Below, piece by piece: positions 1 to 14,115 of a stretch of DNA of 64,000 nucleotides. Both the position numbers and the translations under genes were made by a program. The stretch is from contig CM068323.1 of NCBI GenBank assembly GCA_034766995.1, positions 19,694,612 through 19,758,611 of the forward strand. Direction: 5' to 3'. The stretch comes from Acanthacorydalis orientalis. Its lineage: Eukaryota; Arthropoda; Insecta; Megaloptera; Corydalidae. Positions within the stretch are counted from its first letter, which is position 1. The number at the start of each line of letters is the position of its first letter. The notes beneath the pieces were generated by a model that was given only the letters and a program-made list of their open reading frames with translations, was not told where the DNA came from and searched no databases.

Positions 1-553
1 AGTTTATATTAATATATTTTATATACATATTTTATGCTTAACTATACGTATATGTATTTTAATCGATTGTATTTGAATGAAAAACAATAAGGTAGCACGT
101 TCATTTATGGTATTGTCCTCAGGATATTAACTATAAATGCTTGCCTGTTAAATAATCTTTATTTTCTAAATATAAATCAAAATGTCAGAATTATACCACT
201 GAATGGTTTTAATTCGATTCCGCATAATATAGGTTTTTTATAACTCTTTTTCAAATCACTGTTTCTTATTAGTACGAAAATAACCTTGTCGGGCCGGATT
301 TTAATTTTATTCCGTACTTTTTTTTTAGTTGAAAATAATTTGTAATTGTATGTAATTATACTGAAATTATATATTATATTAATTTATTTATTGAATAATC
401 ATTCAACTTTTAGATGAATCATATTCCTTCATTGGATAAATGAAGTGGTGCAACATGACTGATAAATTTATTCACTTTGTTACAATTAATTTCGGATTAA
501 TTGTTAATAAGAAATGATATCGTTTATGATTATTCATCCGCTTTTTCAATGTA

Positions 554-623
<70 letters not shown>
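554..623. repeat. (TA)n microsatellite, about 70 bp
   Basis: A nearly pure TA tract with one TAC interruption near its left end. It lies far from any recognised exon. Confidence 0.95.
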
Positions 624-626
<3 letters not shown>

Positions 627-877
627 AGAGATTATCGTTTAGTAAAGTGTATAGACATTCAAAATGATTGATCATTTAAACATGTTCACATATGAAAGAT
701 ATCGATTGAACTGTTGAAATTTGGAGTTAATGGATTGGTGTCTAATTTCATTTTCGTCGTGTAGGAAAAATAACAATACGCATTTAAGTAATGTAGTTCT
801 TTTTATTATATTGTATGCCAGTCGAAAATTAGATTTACTTTTTTAGAATGAATAAAAATAAAATTGTTTCAATATTG

Positions 878-879
<2 letters not shown>

Positions 880-916
<37 letters not shown>
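880..916. repeat. (TA)n microsatellite, about 37 bp
   Basis: Uninterrupted AT dinucleotide tract in intergenic DNA. Confidence 0.93.
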
Positions 917-918
<2 letters not shown>

Positions 919-1665
919 CTATCAGCTTTTGTCATTTCGTTGATGGATGAAGGTCTTTTCATGAACTTTCTATTTATGTCAGCAGTTACATTATTCCATA
1001 CTATTCCCATAAACTTTCGAATCACGCCTCCCTTGTCGTTTTTTTGTTTATGTATATTATAAATATGTTATTACTTTTCTATTTATTCATCTATATTTTA
1101 ATTGAGTATGATTTGTACAATTTATATCTGAGTGCTTCGCTGGAAGTCTATCATACGTGGATTGAAAAATGCTTAAGATATGTTATTAAGATGAAAAGAT
1201 AAATATTAACGAAGAATATAATTCTAATAATGTTTTTATTAGTGTTTGCTTTCATTTCTAATTAAATTTATCTTACTTCTCCATTTTAAACGTGTTGGTT
1301 ATTTTAAAAATAGTGAAATTATTTCAATATTTATGAATTCTGTTACCTTGCAACAGTATACTCGTATTTTAGAAGTCTGGGCTTGGTTAGCGTTTGAACT
1401 TTTTTTAAAAGAAAAATTCTTAAGATTATTATTAGAATGAACTCTACAAATATTTTTTGTGTATATTTCGATATATAATACTTTTATTTTTTTACAAAGA
1501 AATATTATTACTAATTTATTAGTAGAATATTTTAATGTAACATATTTTTATACATTTTTGTATTGGAGTATTACTGCCTGATTATGGCTTAACATTTTAA
1601 TTAATATTATAGATAATAGAGAATGTCTTATTATAATTTTTTGTATAATATTACTGATTTGTCTT

Positions 1666-1766
<101 letters not shown>

Positions 1767-2347
1767 CACAATACTATCTAAAATGAATGTATTGGTCTAT
1801 ATATTCTCTCATTATACGTAATGTCTTGGTGAAATGAAAATAAATGTCAATAAAATTAATTAAGTGGCTATTGGAAGAATGCCTTCGATAATTTTCATAT
1901 TGGTTCATGCATGACAAAAAATCCATTGCTGCTTATATTTATCCATATTGAGTGAACGTTGTTAGACTGTGAAAATGAACTCGACTTCCTTATATCGTAC
2001 ACATTCACACGTGTGTATTGCAATCAAAATTGACATCTCAATTGGAAAGGATTAAGTTAACGTGCAGACCATACACTCACCACATGAAATCTATAATGTG
2101 GAAACAGTTATGTAAACAATACGTGCTGTAAAATTGTTGTTAATATGCAGAAATTCTGATTGCCTGTACAGAGTCGTGTAACTGAATGTAAAAGATAATC
2201 GATTGCGAATTTGTTTGTTCATTTGCACTGTTAACAAATCCGTCTGAAATCAGATTCAAGGATAGCTGTCCAACTAACTGAACCCGATTTTTTGTAGAGA
2301 CGATGAGGAAGTGTAGATCGAAATACCAAAAGTCGATCATGCGTTCG

Positions 2348-2349
<2 letters not shown>

Positions 2350-2406
<57 letters not shown>
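2350..2406. repeat. (TA)n microsatellite, about 57 bp
   Basis: Pure TA tract lying 64 bp to the left of the hairpin at 2470. Confidence 0.95.
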
Positions 2407-2409
<3 letters not shown>

Positions 2410-2469
2410 CAGGATAAGGAATTTCTGTTTTATGCATCGTGAGCAATCATGTGCAGGAAATCAGAAACG

Positions 2470-2499
2470 CTTGACCGACATTATAAAATATCGGTCAAG
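2470..2499. other. Perfect 9-bp inverted repeat
   Basis: CTTGACCGA at 2470-2478 is repeated as its exact reverse complement at 2491-2499, with a 12-nt A/T loop that contains TATAAAA. The arms are GC-richer than the surroundings. No gene is adjacent, so a cruciform site, a binding site or part of an old insertion are all possible. Confidence 0.6.
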
Positions 2500-4435
2500 T
2501 ATAACCTATGTAAAATTATACAGTAACTCTTTGTGCTTATAAATAATAAGGTCAACTATAGATTTATCCATATATCTATTCCTTATTATCAGTACTTATA
2601 TGGATTTAATAATAAACTAAAATAAAAATATGATACATATTATTTTCTAGGACAAGACTACTTTCAAATCCAATTACAAGTTTATAAAAAAATCACGAAA
2701 AATTAAAAACTGATTAAATTAAAACGAACCATTTAAATTAATAATAAAGTACTAAACCAATCAATGATAATTGAAGAAAAAACCTTTTTATAAGTAATAT
2801 ATAACACATATATTCGATTTTCCTCAAAATTAGTATTTTTATAGTTTATTATTATTATTATATTGATTAATTCTCTCATTGAATGACAAATTCAACACGA
2901 CGTTTTTTAAATAAAACAGTTTATTTAAAAGTCAAATATGATTTTATATTATTGAATTATAATTGAATAAGTAATTATTAATTATATTGATATCTTATAT
3001 AAATAGTAAAATTTCAAGGTTGTATAATAATTAACAAATAGTATTAATTTTCTTTGCATTTTTTATAAAAAAAACACAATTAATTAAATAAATATACAAT
3101 ATCAATATTATTCTCCTCAAATAAGTTATCTGTTTCATTAACATAATATTATTGAATTCACTTTTATATAAAAATAATCGATTAACATTGATAAATTGCA
3201 AAACAGAAATATCTAAGGTCACATGTTCATTGTTTCACATCATCACATATTCTATAAAAATAATTGAATAAACTGTAAACCTTGACTTTGCAATGATTGA
3301 AATATATTTTCCTGACATAACAAGGTTTTCCTTGTGTAATAGTTCCGATATATAGTTTGTTTTGATATTTACTAACACACTTTATGTTGCAGAATTAAAA
3401 ATCAATCGACATTAATCTACAAATGTCAGAACTAAAATTATACGTTGACAACATTTACATTTTATAGGTAGGGCTATCAGGGCAAAAATGTGATATAGAA
3501 TCCATGTTTTTTTTAAAAAAAATGGTATTAATATTCATCAAATGGTAAAAAGAAAATAATAAATGTTAAATGTAATACTTATGATAATGTTATTAGGTTG
3601 AAATAAATTAAAAACGCCCATTCACTATTTATAAATGTTAAAACTAGATAATTATTGCAAGATGAATAATGATCTAGGGCAATGTTTCTTAATACATAGT
3701 CTGAGAGGATCCGTAAATTTACTCATGGAAATCATTGAGTTTTATACGTAAATATTTAAAAGATGTATTTTCATTTTAGTCATATAATAAAGTATAGGAT
3801 CACGTTATTTAGAGAATCGAATTTGAATTTATATTTTAGTTTATTTAGTGGTTTAATTGAGGAAGTAGTTTGGGAAATAACATTTGAATTAATGTTAAAA
3901 AGAGTTTTTTCGAATGATTTATTTTCGAATATGCTGTAAAATATTTAAAGAAAGGTATTCAGTAGATAAAGAAACATAATTAATTGATATCAATTTATTT
4001 TACTTCTATTTACAATAAATAACAATATTCACTTACTTAACACTAATTATGTTATTAAAATACAGTACAATAAATAAATTATACTGAATATTTAAACGAA
4101 TTTAATTAGGTTATTTTCTAAATTGATTTACAAACAATATACAATTTTTAATAAAATCATATGAACATCAATACAATTTTATTAGTAAAACATTTTATTT
4201 ACTATAAAATATTTATATCATTAAATCGAAATTCGTAAAACGACAACTACTCAATAATTAGTTATCTGTTATACGACTTTCAATAATCAACAAATAATAT
4301 GCGAATTCTTGTTAGTTAAACACTTATGAATTATTAAAATAAATTATTTTTTGGGCCATTTAATGGATTGTGGAATTACACATAAGATTTGTTAATTAAA
4401 TATAAATGTTTTAGATGTTATTTAGTTTAAAAATA

Positions 4436-4440
<5 letters not shown>

Positions 4441-4480
<40 letters not shown>
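4441..4480. repeat. (TA)n microsatellite, 40 bp
   Basis: Pure AT tract just beyond the 3' end of the minus-strand secreted-protein gene. Confidence 0.95.
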
Positions 4481-4482
<2 letters not shown>

Positions 4483-4501
4483 ATAGTGTATATACATTTT
4501 C

Positions 4502-4531
4502 CAAATAAATATAATAGATTATATTTATTTG
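4502..4531 (-). terminator. Palindromic polyadenylation signal
   Basis: A 14-bp perfect inverted repeat (arms 4502-4515 and 4518-4531, 2-nt centre AG) places AATAAA on both strands: plus at 4504-4509, minus at 4524-4529. The minus-strand copy lies about 100 nt past the stop codon of the 96-residue secreted-protein gene, the right place for its poly(A) signal. Beyond one mismatch, TTTT and AAAA flanks extend the symmetry. Use as a signal is inferred. Confidence 0.55.
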
Positions 4532-4626
4532 AAAAATATAAAATAATTTAATGAAAAGCAAAATTGCTCATCATTCATTTTAAATTCACTAATCGTTGTC
4601 AATTCATTTTAATTGAGGTATCTAGT

Positions 4627-4661
4627 TTAGAAGAATCGTTGAGAGTATTTGTCTCCTACTC
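4627..4661 (-). CDS. Exon 4 of the 96-aa secreted protein
   Basis: The acceptor TTTTTTCAG precedes position 4661. The 35-nt exon completes a split Gly codon and adds a [11 protein letters not shown] tail before TAA. Confidence 0.8.
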
Positions 4662-7600
4662 CTGAAAAAATATAAATAATATTCAGTGTAACCTTATATA
4701 TATACATATGTATATATATATACACAAGTATATGAACTAGTATTTTATTTAAACAAAGGATTAGTGTTGCGATAAAATAGAACTTTTACCTTGACCATTT
4801 GGTGGTACAAATCCATAACCTGAGGCACCAACAATCACTCCGCTCGTTTCACCACTGGGTGCTGGAGCTTGAGGGAACAGAATAGGACCTGTAATATATA
4901 GAAACAAAACCAAATTATCCTTTCACAATTTATATGATCTATATTAGAACGTGAACCATGTAAGATTTTTATAAATTATTAATAACCAGTATTTACTTAG
5001 TCACCGTTATATATAAATGTGTGGAAATGTACAATGTATTTGAATATACAATATGACAATTAAATCTCCTTAATGCGATTGTTTATTATTATTTTATGAG
5101 TCGTATAATTTAGTAATCATTAATTGAGTAGTATGTAAATTTGCATAGTAATTTTTATATTGTTTTATTAATAATGAGTGACGTCGATGTGAAAGATTTG
5201 AAAACTTATTCGTTTTAATTTGCCTTGGAAGATATATTTGTTATTTTTTTATATTATTAATTATTATGAATCTCTCTACATTTTCTTTATTGTAAAAAAA
5301 TATAGTTTCAATTATTTTTCTTTTATATTAAGATCAAAATAATTTATTACCATACATTATAAATATTTGATATTGGTAATACATTGTAAGAATTAGATTA
5401 TTCATTTTATCTAATATTTGACAATGTTTATAGAATTGATGTTCATAGAAAAGGAAGACCAGTAATAAAAAATATTCTTTAGTACGTATGAAAAAGTTAT
5501 TACTCAACTGACATTATGAACCTTCTTGTTTTTGTTTCGATTTAAATTTTTATGTTGTATTTATTTCTGATTGTTGAAGTTGATATCATTAATTGAAAAT
5601 ATGACTATTGTAATTTTACGAACCTGTTCATTGAATAATAAATATAACAGGTAAAGACAGTGACTTATAGTATGAAAAAAACGTACGAATAAAACGGATT
5701 TAATAGTAACAACAAAAAAAATTAAACGAAACCCAGCTGCACAATGTAAAGGCGTGTCAGCCGACTACTACGAGCGATTGGTTATCTGCACGTTATAAAA
5801 CGTTGCTCCGACCTTACATGATTGACCGGTATGTAAAGCACTGTCGACTTTTCAGCAAGGTCGGAATCCGGAACGTCAGCTGGTAGACCCATGAGACCTT
5901 CAAGCAATTATTTTGCATCACTCGATGCAAACGAAATCATGAAAGTGAGAGTGCTTTATATATCTCACATGCAAATCTAGCTTATATCCTTGTTTTTAAC
6001 TGTTTACTGAAACATACTTATTTCCAGTCTATGTATGAAACGATGTCATTACATTTTAAAGGGGTTTCGTTCTTTATCATATGTTGGTTATTTAGGTCGT
6101 GTGGTCTGTTGTGATATGTGCTTTTTGTCATGTACATATAATATTTTATAAAATAACTGTGAACCTTTTATGTTAAATCGAATTAACATAAATGAATATT
6201 TTCTGAAACTTCGTGTCGATTATACAGCATTTTTAAATATCACATACTGGTCAAAGACAGCTTTTTAGCTAAGTGATTTTTTTAAATACGGATTTTTATA
6301 ATATGCTGTTTAATAATTTAATTCACAAAAAAAGACTTATTTCTGAAATACTTTTCTATATAAATATAATTATGGAAAATTAGTCAAGTTTGACGTGACA
6401 AACCGATTGACTGAAACATTTATTCATAATTGAATAATAAAAGAAGGATCTTTTCATACAAAAAAAACAACTGTACGTTCAATCATGTGCCGATAAGAAA
6501 GTTGTAAAAGTATACGTTTTAAACAAAGAACGAGACCTTGATCTAAGATTTTTTCCAATGCACGTAGACATGCTTTTATTATCTTTGTTGTGTTGTGTTG
6601 GTAAATGGAAACAACAAATATTAATTATGTTATATAACACACTTCTATATATATATATATATATAATGAACTATTCAACATTATTAATGATTAAATTTGT
6701 TTAAATATCCGTATTAATTTAATAATGAAATATTAAATGTTGGTAAACATTCACTTAAAAGTTGTATCAATTTATTTTAAATTCATGAATTTCAATTAAA
6801 GACAAAAAAAATATGAATTAATGTAAAAAAAGATATCTCAATTACACGTGTATTAACAATGTAAATTTTTTAATAAATGTGGCATAAAAAATATTAAAAA
6901 AAATATATATTCAAATGTCGATAACAAACTTACAAATCCAGTCATTTTAATCGACATATGACACTGTTTTTATAAATTGATTAATTAACAAATAATACTA
7001 ATAAATACTTGCTTTAAATCGATTTGTTTTCATTTCAGTTCTTGTGTAATTAGTGATTTTTTTAATTTCAAATATGCTTCTACTGTTATTTGTTTATTTT
7101 ATATAATGTTACTAACTGTAGATAGTTGATTGGTAAATTAACATTGTTTGCATTATAAATAAGTTCTTTTAATAATTTCTAAAGTTGATTTACTTTTTTC
7201 ACAAAATTTAAAATATCGATATTAGTTAAAAAGTGTAATTATTACTGAAAGTTAAAAATGAGTCGTATGTAAAAAAGTACATCTATCGAATGCCAATTTG
7301 CAAATAGTTAATTTATCCATTACTTGTTTTGTATTCAAATAATACAATATTTTATAAAATGTGCATGAATATTCGATTTCACTTAAACAGGTATTTCTTA
7401 TAATATTTCTTCAATTGACATTTAGATGTTCAACATTAATTGATAATATATTTAAATATAACAGTTGTTCTTACTTAGGTATTAAATGGATAACACCGTT
7501 TAGAAATTATTTGGAATGAATTAATAAGAGAATTGTGTAGAAAGTTCTGTATGATAAATTGTATGTAGTTTTCAAATTCGATATGTTTCTGTTGCTGAGA

Positions 7601-7806
7601 GCATCATTTTTCATACGACACATTTCTAATGCCGAATCATATTTTCTAGGTTATAAAAGTAAGATATAACATTCTTAGATTTATGAAAGTCATTTGTAAT
7701 TTTCTGTACAAATAGATGATTATTTAAATATTCAATAAAATTATTTAATTATAACCGAGCTTTTTTATTTGATGAAATCTTTTGTCTTATTTATTTATAT
7801 TATTAG

Positions 7807-7859
<53 letters not shown>

Positions 7860-8182
7860 ATTTAGGTACCAGGTAAATATTTGTACTAATATTAAACGAA
7901 ATACTGAAAAAATAAAGAAAAATAAATAACATTTAACGCTTATTGTGTTCTACTGCATAAAACGAAATCGTTGCAGTATAATCACATTCCCTTTTACAAG
8001 AATTAAAAACTATTGTAACAGTTCGATACAGATGACTGAAAACAATTTAATGAATTATGGATTCGTTTTGATGTCTTTACGTTTTCGTTTTAGAAAAAGT
8101 GAACTGAAACAGCATTTTATTAAATATTAAACGTTTTGTATTATGTTTTTGTCACATTGAGTTCTTTTTGTATAAATTAATG

Positions 8183-8246
<64 letters not shown>

Positions 8247-9952
8247 TCTTATTATTATCGATACAATTATTATTTTCACGTTGTTGGTGTATAATTTCTC
8301 TACCAAGTCGAATTCATTTTTTGGCATATTTTTACAGATGCTTTAATTGACTGGATATTTGTAACTTATTTTATGGTATTTGATTTATATGTCTGGGAAA
8401 ATGATTAAGAAATGATTATTTATATAATCTTTAATTACATATTGATACAGGTAAAGTGAAAATATAAATAAATCTATTTGGATTATGGCGAATGAATTAT
8501 TATAATACAATTATTTAGGTTTTTTTTAAAGTAAGTTTTTATTTGAATTATAATTATGTATGTATGTGTGTGGAAGAAATTTTGTCATATCAACATATCG
8601 TCCTTGAATTTCACGTGATCGTCCTATACGCTCATTAATAAATACAGTAATTAGTATTCAGTGGCTTATTTTAATATACGTTCGTGTTATTAGGAATAAA
8701 ATAAGAGATGATTTCGAAATGATAATAAGTCATTTAATAACATTATAAAGAGCAATGACTGAAAATTGCGTTTATAGTACCAAACATTTAAACACATTTA
8801 TTTGGCCACCCAAGTGATTCCGAACAATCGTTTTTGTATCGAAAATTGCGTGTATTCTAATAAACTATTCTGTTTTTACACAACTGATGTTAGGAAACAT
8901 ACATTTCATAACCCTTGATTTATATTTAATGATTATTATTGAATCAAAGCACGATTGAAAATGTTTGGATTACAAAAAAGACTATATTCAAGGTTCTAAT
9001 CGAGTAACATGTATGTAACGTTAATTAGTATTTAATTGCATATCGGAAATAAGGAACGAATGTGAAAAATGTTCACGACAGTGTGAGCGAACAGAAGAAT
9101 CCGAGACAAAAAAAGTAACTGTGACATTCGTATAACGACTAGTTTCGAATTGAACAGTTTAATGATATGCTGACATTGAACTCTAAACGTTTGTTGTACG
9201 ACGGGACTGGAAAATGTATTCAAGGTCGTGTAGATCAATTGATGGCTGTAGCTGTAAAATGCATTTCACTCACCGGTGTTCTGTCTTGGGTCACGTGTCG
9301 CCGTGGCGGCTTGTAATGAACCGAACGCGCCGGGCTGAGGTCCGAAACCGCCGAAACTCGAAAAGTAGTTATCGTATTGTGCGGATGCGACGCAGAACAT
9401 CATTGCTAAACATACAACGGCCTGAAAGAGGAAAAAATACATGTAGAGAAAATCAGCGACTGTGGACTATTTTTCTATAATAAATTATGCTAGTCAACTT
9501 TCTACGATTCTGTACGCGTTATTTATACAATAAAAGTTATCCAGTATGGCTATTCATAATTGATATTTACTATTTTTAACATTAGATTTTTATTCTATTA
9601 TACAGTGGAAAAATCGATTTAATACTTATATTTAACTGTATTGTCCTAAAATCAAAATCTCTTTTATAATACACTATTTGACATTACTGTGAAAATCTGA
9701 AATTATATTGTTTACTAAAACCATTTTTTACTGGATATAAAATAAGATTTTATCTAGGTAGGTTTTCTCTAAGTAGGTTCCAATGCATATACTTCTCTAA
9801 TGAGGTATTTTTATTTTATATCGAATAGAATTTCTAAATTTTCTTTTCTATATGCAATTATGTAAATTTTAAAACATGTGGAAAACGTTCACTGAATACT
9901 TATTGCGCTTACTAAATTAATTTTATTTACATCACTACTAGAAATACTGTTA

Positions 9953-10010
<58 letters not shown>

Positions 10011-11836
10011 CTAATTTACATATATAATATATAAATATATTTTAGTTAATTCACTGAATTAGATTTTGTACTTAAACTGTGGAAAAAAATGTACTTGTTT
10101 TATTGATTAGATGATAAGAATATTTTTCGAACACAGTAATATTTATGTAAATTTATAGCTTAGAATCTCTTATTATGGTGAATTTTACAAAATTTTATTT
10201 ATATTTGTTTCATATAATTGTATTAGTATGCACATATATTTAGAAAAAAATATTTATGTACGTTTTTTTTTGATAAAATCATTATCTTGTTCATAAATTA
10301 ATACTAATTTTTACTTATGCATAATTTATAGGCTTTAATATCTAGTAAAAATGTACACACACACACATACAAACATATATATATATATATATATCTTACA
10401 ACTTGTTAAAGTTCCGTTTTTTTTTTAATTTATGTACATTTGTAGAACTAGTAAAAAATATTTTCAGTCATATGGCAATGACATTAAATGTAAAAAAGAT
10501 TCACGTTTGTTATTTTAATAATTTTTATCGAGAATGTTTCCTCGGTCTTACGAGAACATACATATAATACTTTTTACAGATATCGCATGCAAACGACCGA
10601 AACTGTACTGGCATGCTTTCATACATGATCGTTCGAGAGAAACAAGCTTTGAAGAGATGTACTCGATCTCTATTCATATTACACAAAAAATCGTTGTTTC
10701 GTCAAAACCGTCATCCATTTTGCAATGTTTGTAAACTAATTCTATTATAAATCAAATTTGTCAATTACGTGCCGCTTTTCATTTCGTTACGATTATTTCG
10801 ACCGTTGTTCAAATAACGTACACAGTTTAGTTCCGTCATAATTTTACTTTCAATATAAAACCAAGGTGAATTGATAGGTGTACAAAATCGGACGGTTACT
10901 TTTGTGAAACCACCGAAGTACTTTTTTCCAATTTGTATATTGTTTTATTTGTATATCGAATTACGATTTTATCGAATTAATGTGTTTCCTTTACACACGC
11001 TCACAATTATATATAATTATTATTGTAATTAACAATTATTGTTTTTGTTTAATAAAATAAAGCTGGTTTATAGAATTCAATATGAAATATTTCAGTGATA
11101 TTTCATTATATGTTTGCAATATATACTTATATAATATATAATGATATTAATGGAAAATTTAGAACTGAAATATACTTTTAATTGACTAAATATATTTTGA
11201 ACACGTATTTCATTTATTGCAACTATATAAAAAGATATATCACTGTTCTTCAAACAATATTTCAAAATATTTAATCGGCCTTAACCCTAAATAATGCTAC
11301 AGTATCATTATTATTCTCTGTAAGTAACTTTACATTTTGTGCTAGATTAATTTGATGCAGAACACACAGAGTGAATAATTAATTTAGAAAAATACTTTGA
11401 AATTTTTATAAGAATATTTTTCCCAAAAAAACAAACAACTAAAACTTGATTCATTTCAAATGTTCATGATTATATGTTGAGAAACGTAAATATTTATGTG
11501 GTCTACTTATACGTATGCATATGTATGTACCTATTTGTTTACGATTGAGATAAGCTGATGGAATTCATAAAACTATCTGTATTCCAAGAATATGAATAAT
11601 GGATGTCCTAAATAAAGAAAAAACTATTGAAATGGCCATACTATAAGGTGGAATTAACTAACAAAGCATTTCATCGCCAGTTTCACTTTTCTGTCTCGGT
11701 TTTATAACCGTACTACAGTGATAATGAGTGAAGATCGCCTCATTCGAGTGCATGCGTTTCGATATACAACGTCTTCATGCTGTCAGAATCACTGTTAATG
11801 TTGTTGTTTCAGTGCCATATAAGAAAACTATTTTTG

Positions 11837-11890
<54 letters not shown>

Positions 11891-13785
11891 TTTATTTGAC
11901 ATTTATTGCTCAACATGTATTGAATGCATTTCATTTCAGTACGAAAATAAATCAAAGATGTTGTGAAATAAATCGAATATCTTTAAATGAGGATATTGTT
12001 ATCATTATAATTGTCGTTTTGATGGGAGGATTAAGTATTGTTTTTATGGTTGATGATTAGAATGTGTTCTTTCTAATTAAAACTTACGTTTAGATCGCAT
12101 CTTGAAAAAAATGTTTGCATGTCAGTGGAAACATTTCTAATATACTTGTTAAAGTTTTCTTAAATTTTATTTCGTTACAAAAATTGTATTGAATAATATA
12201 TAACGTATGCTTAAATAATTTATATAATATCTATTTTAACAATCAGTCATAAAACTGGAATATAAATATAATTGTTATAGTGACGAATCATAAACACAGA
12301 ATACTTTAATGAATAATTTTTACATACAGCTATTTTTATCTATTCAAATGACATTAATAATTAAATTAGTTTTATTTTAGATCCTGGACTTGATATACAC
12401 ACCTTCTTTTAAATATTTATTTTCTCTCAAATAAAATTTACTTTTAATAACTGTCTCTCTTGACCGATCATTGAAATCACTTCTTTCCATTTCAAACAAA
12501 TAAAACAAAATAAATGCTTACTCGAGAGAAAACATGTGATTTGAACTGAAAATTAAAATATATATTTTCACTAATTCTCTGAAAGTAATCCTCCATTAAC
12601 TAATTTAATAATTGAAACTATCATCAATATAACTCATCAATATTTTAAGATTCAACTTTGTTTATTATTTAAAGTAATATTTGAATTCGAAAGTTATTTT
12701 TATTGAAATATTGGTGTAACTAATGATGATACAATGGATATGAGAAGCCTGTACGATCTTATTACTTGACTATTTGGATTTTATATAGGTTTTGAGTCAT
12801 TTTTAAATATAAGAAATTGATTTTGATTATTTAATTTTTAAATGTAAACATTTGTTTAATCTAACTCTGAAATCATCATGTATTATATTTTATAATATTT
12901 TCTTTGACTATAAAATTATGCTAAAAATTTCGATAAAAAGTAATAAAACACTAGAATTAAATACAGAATCATCGAATTAAATATAAATATATAAGCTGTA
13001 CTTCAGTAATACTTTAAATGCGAACCTTTACGAAAGAAATATGGGCGTTATCGTTAAAATATTTTTATGCATACTGTAATAATACGTTTGTAAGAAAAAA
13101 GTTTTACTTTTAATTATTGCGTGCATGTATACAACAAAGAATAATTTTGAAATCATATATACAGCAAAAAAATTCAAGGTATAGTAATATACCAGCGTAT
13201 GTGTTTGTGTTTTTTTTTAATATTGAAATAAATTATGTATTGTATAAAATAATATATAAAATGATAAAGATACAACTGTTGTAGATAAATAAATATTAGA
13301 AATAATTAAATAATAGTTGTAACTTCATATTTGAAAAATAAAATAACATTATACATTATTGTCCAATAATTTCATTTTAAAATGCATTTCAAGTCACATA
13401 TGGTCTAGTAGCTACGACTCCCCGGTTACTCAGGAGAATCAGATTCGACTTCCTATGTGAGAATAAGATGTTTCTTTTGAAATTTGGTGTCGATATTATA
13501 ATTTTTAAATATTTTCTAATTCAGACGTTCGATTGTATTTTAATAATCAAAGAAATGAGTATTACTTAAACGAGTTTTAACATTTCGAGTATTTGTTCAT
13601 TCGTAATTGTTATACAAATATCGAAAATATTGTATTTGTAAAGCTATTTTTTTATAAATGCAGTCTATTGTGTGATCTAAAGAAAGTGTCTATGTAAACT
13701 CTTTGTGTACTAAAGTGAGAAAATAATACACAAACAGGTACTTTCTATTGAATTCACGTATAGCACAACCAAATCAATTTATTTG

Positions 13786-13842
<57 letters not shown>

Positions 13843-14057
13843 AGAAAACGCGGAATTATTAAAATAACCGTCGACATGTAATCAAACAAAGCGTAACGTT
13901 ACACCATTAAATCAAATAAAAATTATGTGTAATTAATACTTGTTCTAATGAGTATTATTTGAAAATGTTGTAATGTTGAATTAGCATCAGTTTCCCCGAC
14001 TTTGTTACTTAATCTCACTTATCACAAAATATTCTCTTTTAATTCTTATAACACAGA

Positions 14058-14115
<58 letters not shown>

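Larger units (their letters stand above)
4889..9273 (-). other. Intron 2 of the 96-aa gene
   Basis: A 4.4-kb intron. It holds a GC-richer structured island at about 5730-5960, (TA)n tracts at 7809-7856 and 8186-8243, and otherwise AT-rich sequence with no supportable exon. Confidence 0.8.

Noticed and set aside
9214..9480. 88-codon plus-strand frame
   Set aside because: It is antisense to exon 2 of the 96-aa gene, whose splice sites and signal peptide explain the GC content.
10534..10734. 66-codon frame in the long intron
   Set aside because: It has no motif and no splice continuity with the host gene; ATG-to-stop length is within chance for a slightly GC-richer patch.
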